A DNA stretch of 8,733 bases from Candidatus Moraniibacteriota bacterium (lineage in GTDB: Bacteria > Patescibacteriota > Minisyncoccia > Moranbacterales > UBA9337), in the NCBI GenBank assembly GCA_023229615.1, contig JALNYX010000029.1:1-8733 (forward strand), read 5' to 3'. The notes beneath the pieces are model-generated. The model searched no databases, had not been told where the DNA came from, and saw nothing but the letters and a program-made list of their open reading frames with translations. Shown piece by piece: positions 6,620 through 8,733 of the stretch; the first letter of the stretch is position 1; the number at the start of each line of letters is the position of its first letter. The translations under genes were made by a program, and so were the position numbers.

Positions 6620-6872
6620 AGGTGTAATTTTTATTGCGTTGATAAATTATTAATAATCAATCATTCGTTTTTAAAATATAGCGAGAATTGCGGAGTATAA
6701 AAATTTATCAAGTAATCATCAAAAATGTTTTATTTTTTTCACAGGCAATAAGATGATATGAAAAATAAATTTATAATTGCGTAGTTATTGTTATTTTTTA
6801 ATTTTCGATAGCTTATTTTTGTCTGCAAATGTTGCAAATAAAAATGTTTTTTAAAAAATATTAAAAAAAGAC
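6620..6872. other. AT-rich intergenic DNA without a recognised gene
   Basis: No ORF longer than about ten codons with an SD was seen here on the plus strand, and no longer frame was found on the minus strand. It is very AT-rich, with only small direct repeats such as TGCAAATGT followed by TGCAAATAA (near 6823-6841) and loosely repeated AATTATT/AATAATC/AATCATT near 6645-6665. It separates two divergent transcription units and may hold upstream activating or curved DNA. I see no tRNA or rRNA feature. Confidence 0.5.
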
Positions 6873-6900
6873 TTGCATAAAAAAAAATATGTTTTATAAT
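6873..6900 (+). promoter_or_regulatory. Promoter of the H1-like gene
   Basis: TTGCAT (6873-6878), a 16-bp A-rich spacer and a perfect TATAAT (6895-6900). A start near 6907 gives a leader of about 160 nt. That leader contains self-complementary AT tracts (AAAAATATTTTT at 6916-6927 and AAAATATTTT at 6943-6952) and is almost free of G/C until the SD. Confidence 0.55.
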
Positions 6901-7014
6901 TATAAGGTAGAAAGAAAAAATATTTTTAAAACTTTTTTTAAAAAAATATTTTCCAAAACAAAAAACAAAATTTGAGAGATTGAGATAAAAATAAAAATTA
7001 AAACGAAAGGTCTA

Positions 7015-7044
7015 ATGGAAAAAATTCCAGACAAAACTTTTTAA
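7015..7044 (+). CDS. Possible 9-codon leader peptide ORF
   Basis: ATG at 7015 with GAAAGG 4 nt upstream (7005-7010) encodes MEKIPDKTF and stops with TAA at 7042-7044, just before the SD of the H1-like gene. Ribosomes ending here could re-initiate downstream or keep the SD unstructured. It is short enough to be chance; the reason to list it is its SD and position. Confidence 0.25.
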   Translation: MEKIPDKTF

Positions 7045-7051
7045 AAAAAGA

Positions 7052-7060
7052 AGGAGGTGA
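7052..7060 (+). promoter_or_regulatory. Perfect Shine-Dalgarno of the H1-like gene
   Basis: AGGAGGTGA pairs with the full 16S anti-SD and sits 5 nt before ATG 7066. It is the strongest ribosome binding site in the window and predicts high expression, unlike the plus-strand operon genes, which have none. Confidence 0.9.
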
Positions 7061-7065
7061 ACATT

Positions 7066-7209
7066 ATGGCAGCAAAAAAGAAAGCAGTTAAGAAAGCAGT
7101 TAAGAAAGCAGTTAAGAAAGTAGCAAAAAAGAAGGTAGCAAAAAAAGTTACCAAAAAGAAAGCCGTAAAAAAAGTTACAAAGAAAAAGGCTACAAAAAGA
7201 AAGAAATAA
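7066..7209 (+). CDS. Lysine/alanine-rich histone H1-like DNA-binding peptide
   Basis: This 47-residue protein is made almost only of Lys, Ala, Val and Thr: MAAKKKAVKKAVKK, then further AVKK/VAKK/VTKK units, ending ATKRKK. There is no hydrophobic core, membrane segment or enzyme motif. Such tails resemble eukaryotic H1 C-termini and bacterial H1-like or HU-tail proteins, which bind DNA by charge, so a nucleoid-compacting role is likely but not shown; RNA or ribosome binding is an alternative. The start is fixed by a perfect SD 5 nt upstream. Exact 12-bp repeats in the DNA suggest growth by slippage, and length may vary between strains. It is monocistronic, with its own promoter (6873-6900) and a terminator 28 bp after the stop. 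It is easy to miss by gene callers because it is short and low in complexity. Confidence 0.85.
   Translation: MAAKKKAVKKAVKKAVKKVAKKKVAKKVTKKKAVKKVTKKKATKRKK
7081..7116 (+). repeat. Three exact 12-bp tandem repeats coding KAVK
   Basis: AAAGCAGTTAAG occurs three times with no difference, including identical codon choice, then decays into related units downstream. The identity at the DNA level points to recent duplication by replication slippage. Confidence 0.9.
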
Positions 7210-7237
7210 CTTTTATTAAAGTCATTTAGTTCTTCAA

Positions 7238-7268
7238 GCAAAAACCCGCTAAAATAGCGGGTTTTTGC
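7238..7268. terminator. Bidirectional terminator of the H1-like gene and the xer-prmC operon
   Basis: A perfect 14-bp inverted repeat (7238-7251 with 7255-7268, loop AAA) with core CCCGCTA/TAGCGGG followed by a T-run. It lies 28 bp after the H1-like stop and, on the other strand, 49 bp after the end of prmC, so it can serve both convergent units. Confidence 0.9.
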
Positions 7269-7317
7269 GTGAGGAACGGCGCCTTTTTTGATTCTTGCGA
7301 TGGGTAAAAGTTTTTTA

Positions 7318-8226
7318 TTATATGGTCGCTTCTGCAATTATTGTTGTCATTATTTCAATTTCACATATGCGCCACAATCCGCACAGGTCTTTGTTAAATT
7401 TTATTTCCGCTTTGGAAAAATATTCGGGAATTATTTTTTCCAGTAAAGATTTTTGTTCCGGGCTGAATTCTAAGATAACCGATAACTGACAATTTTCAGT
7501 TAGCAACTTTTTTATTTGTGCAAATAATTCTTCATAATGCGCGAGTCCTGAGTGCGCGCTGAAGAGTGCGGATTTCGGTTCGAAATTTTTTACATCAAGA
7601 GATGTGGAAGTATATATTTCTTTTGAGAGATAGGGGAGGTTCGCCAGAATTATTATTCTGGAATTTCCAATTTCTAATTTCCAATTTCCAATAAGCGGAG
7701 TAAGGAGGTTTCCTTGGAGGAATTTTATTTTTTTGTTGACGTTGTGCGCCAAAGCATTTCGCTTTGCTATTTTCAAAGCCTCCTCACTGGCATCCGTTGC
7801 ATAGAATTTTACATTATTCATTGTTCCTTGCTCATTGTTCTTTGCAATTGAGATTATGATGCATCCGCTTCCGGTACCCACGTCAATAATTCTTAATTCT
7901 TGATTCTCATTCGTTGATTCTTGAATTGCAAGTTCAACGAGTTGTTCGGTTTCGGGACGGGGAATAAGAGTGTGCTTGTTGACGGAAAAATCCAACCCGA
8001 AAAATTCCTTATGTCCGAGAATGTACGCTATCGGTTCATGCTTCAATCGACGGTCGGCTAGTTTATTGATCATTGATCGTTGTTCATTGTTCAATGAATA
8101 TTCCGGGTGCGCCAAAACGAATTCCCGCGACTTTTCGATTGTATGGGCGATAATAAGCTCTAGATCGAGAGAGTCGACCTTTTGAAGATATTCTTTTTGG
8201 ATGTCGGCGATGTTTTTAATTCTCAT
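7318..8226 (-). CDS. prmC: Release factor glutamine N5-methyltransferase PrmC (HemK)
   Basis: This 302-residue cytoplasmic protein should use S-adenosylmethionine to methylate the Gln of the GGQ motif in release factors RF1/RF2. The N-terminal helical domain (about 1-75) ends in AYILGHKEFFG (67-77). The Rossmann methyltransferase domain has TLIPRPETEQLVE (86-98), SAM-binding DVGTGSG (115-121) and ATDAS (143-147). The substrate-binding motif reads NLPY (196-199) where most PrmC have NPPY, and is followed by a normal ending, CGLWRICEI. It is about 25 residues longer than the E. coli enzyme, and the extra length falls largely where four heptamer repeat tracts interrupt the DNA. ATG 8226 is 5 bp after the recombinase stop, and there is no SD, so translation is probably coupled. 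It ends in TAA at 7318. Confidence 0.93.
   Translation of the reverse strand: MRIKNIADIQKEYLQKVDSLDLELIIAHTIEKSREFVLAHPEYSLNNEQRSMINKLADRRLKHEPIAYILGHKEFFGLDFSVNKHTLIPRPETEQLVELAIQESTNENQELRIIDVGTGSGCIIISIAKNNEQGTMNNVKFYATDASEEALKIAKRNALAHNVNKKIKFLQGNLLTPLIGNWKLEIGNSRIIILANLPYLSKEIYTSTSLDVKNFEPKSALFSAHSGLAHYEELFAQIKKLLTENCQLSVILEFSPEQKSLLEKIIPEYFSKAEIKFNKDLCGLWRICEIEIMTTIIAEATI
7662..7692. repeat. Heptamer tandem repeat A in prmC (AATTTCC)
   Basis: Four consecutive 7-bp units, AATTTCC, AATTTCT, AATTTCC, AATTTCC (7662-7689), then AAT. In the gene they encode the stretch IGNWKLEIGN (about residues 179-188), just before the NLPY motif. Confidence 0.85.
7813..7840. repeat. Heptamer tandem repeat B in prmC (ATTGTTC)
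   Basis: Units are ATTATTC, ATTGTTC, CTTGCTC, ATTGTTC. They encode NNEQGTMNN (about 130-138), a loop between the SAM-binding strand-helix and the ATDAS strand. Confidence 0.75.
7888..7922. repeat. Heptamer tandem repeat C in prmC (AATTCTT/GATTCTT)
   Basis: Units are AATTCTT, AATTCTT, GATTCTC, ATTCGTT, GATTCTT, somewhat decayed. They encode about residues 102-114 (QESTNENQELRII), right before DVGTGSG. Confidence 0.65.
8065..8092. repeat. Heptamer tandem repeat D in prmC (ATTGATC/ATTGTTC)
   Basis: Units are ATTGATC, ATTGATC, GTTGTTC, ATTGTTC. They encode NNEQRSMIN (about 46-54) in the N-terminal helical domain. The unit is related to that of tract B, 225 bp away. Confidence 0.75.
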
Positions 8227-8231
8227 ATTTT

Positions 8232-8733
8232 TCAGTCCAGTGGACTTTTAATGTTTTGCAGATTATTGCGGGCAACCTTGGTGTAAATTTGTGTTGTTTC
8301 CAGGCGCGCATGCCCCAAAAGCTCTTGAATATAGCGAATGCTAGTCCCGGCTTCCAGCAGGTGAGTGGCGAAAGAATGCCGCAGGCTGTGGCAAGAAATA
8401 TTTTTGGTAATACAAGCCAGACTCGCCGCTTTTTTAATTATTTTTTCAGCACTTTCAGGAGTTAGGTGTCCGCATCCGCCAGTTCCAGTGAATAAATAAT
8501 CACCGGGCTTTTTCAAAGCTAATTGCTTTTTTAAAATTGGGACAAGTTTTTCCGATAAAAGCGTGTAGCGATCTTTTTGCCCTTTGCCTTGGCGTACCAT
8601 GATCATCTTCCTGTCTAAATCAAAATCATGCATCCGGATTTTAATTGCCTCGCTAACCCGCAGGCCAGCTGAATACATCAATGATATTAGGAAGTTGTGC
8701 TTGGGATTGTTTGTTTTTGCAAGCATGCGTTCA
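8232..8733 (-). CDS. Tyrosine recombinase, XerC/XerD type (5' end beyond window)
   Basis: The open frame continues upstream of the first visible ATG (8726) to the window edge and reads ER before MLAK, as Xer proteins do at the start of the catalytic domain, so the N-terminal SAM-like domain lies outside. Numbered from that Met, the full catalytic set is present: Arg23 in SAGLRVSE, Lys48 in QGKGQKDR, His113 and Arg116 in HSLRHSFATHLLE, His139 in LLGHA and the nucleophile Tyr148 in TQIYTKV. A chromosome-dimer (dif) recombinase is likely because the sequence is close to XerC/D and sits beside a housekeeping gene; a mobile-element integrase cannot be excluded. It ends in TGA, 5 bp before prmC, and the last codons (SPLD) contain the palindrome GTCCAGTGGAC (8235-8245). 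Confidence 0.9.
   Translation of the reverse strand, partial: ERMLAKTNNPKHNFLISLMYSAGLRVSEAIKIRMHDFDLDRKMIMVRQGKGQKDRYTLLSEKLVPILKKQLALKKPGDYLFTGTGGCGHLTPESAEKIIKKAASLACITKNISCHSLRHSFATHLLEAGTSIRYIQELLGHARLETTQIYTKVARNNLQNIKSPLD

Larger units (their letters stand above)
6551..6620 (+). ncRNA. Candidate small antisense RNA
   Basis: This is inferred from three signals only: the promoter at 6515-6544, no ORF, and a 7-bp stem (AACACTG 6595-6601 with CAGTGTT 6610-6616) whose last arm runs into a T-run. The product would be about 65-70 nt and would cover the promoter and transcription start of the minus-strand envelope gene. The stem is short and AT-containing, so it would be a weak terminator. 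Speculative. Confidence 0.2.

Noticed and set aside
7041..7337. Minus-strand ORF of 98 codons over the H1-like gene
   Set aside because: Its Phe/Ala/Thr-rich sequence is the antisense of the Lys codon repeats, it crosses a strong terminator, and it overlaps the end of prmC.
7813..8092. CRISPR array from the repeated ATTGTTC-like units
   Set aside because: Units are 7 bp and directly adjacent with no spacers, lie within an intact prmC frame, and no cas gene is visible.
8235..8245. Palindrome GTCCAGTGGAC near the recombinase stop as a possible recombination or operator site
   Set aside because: It encodes the SPLD ending of the recombinase, a C-terminus I recall from related Xer proteins, so coding constraint is enough. 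It is too short to be a dif site.

Overview
The window looks like chromosomal DNA of a Candidate Phyla Radiation (Patescibacteria) bacterium, probably of the Parcubacteria/Moranbacteria kind. This rests on very low GC, short intergenic gaps, mostly no Shine-Dalgarno (SD) sequences, and gene types that I recall being common in that group: a degenerate PP2C-like protein, a wHTH/nucleotidyltransferase-like regulator, a small 3-TM protein next to a membrane GT2, an anchored 'GDGLTHLAR' protein and a Lys/Ala-rich histone H1-like peptide. Two genes end in TGA at a plausible family C-terminus, which argues for code 11 and against the TGA=Gly code of Gracilibacteria/Absconditabacteria. The lineage is my inference from recalled families; no search was run.

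Layout. (1) 1-1343, minus: a long ORF that runs off the left edge, a degenerate PP2C/SpoIIE-like phosphatase domain with a basic C-terminal extension. (2) 1344-1451: a 108-bp divergent promoter region. (3) 1452-5724, plus: a tight five-gene run made of a wHTH/degenerate-nucleotidyltransferase regulator, a 3-TM protein, a processive-type GT2 glycosyltransferase, a WecA/TagO-like polyprenyl-phosphate hexose-1-phosphate transferase and a membrane-anchored DUF192 protein. It is closed by a near-perfect bidirectional terminator at 5729-5772. (4) 5811-6449, minus: a single-TM envelope protein with an acidic linker, with its own consensus-like promoter and SD. (5) 6450-7065: a 616-bp gap rich in signals. 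It holds opposed promoters, a palindrome abutting a -10 box, an inverted repeat followed by T's (possible antisense sRNA), and the promoter and long AT-rich leader of the next gene, including a possible 9-codon leader ORF. (6) 7066-7209, plus: a 47-residue H1-like DNA-binding peptide with a perfect SD and 12-bp tandem repeats, followed by a bidirectional terminator. (7) 7318-8733, minus: a Xer-type tyrosine recombinase (5' end outside the window), then prmC 5 bp downstream.

How the genes fit together: the five-gene run reads as a surface-glycan module. A WecA-like enzyme would load a sugar phosphate on a polyprenyl carrier, the GT2 would extend or export a glycan, the 3-TM protein is a probable partner, and the first gene is a probable regulator. 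Two members lack a family-conserved residue: Thr replaces the Mg-binding Asp in the WecA-like protein, and Lys replaces the first Asp of the nucleotidyltransferase pair. The most unusual DNA structure is in prmC, where four separate tracts of heptanucleotide tandem repeats, each with a different unit, are built into the open reading frame.
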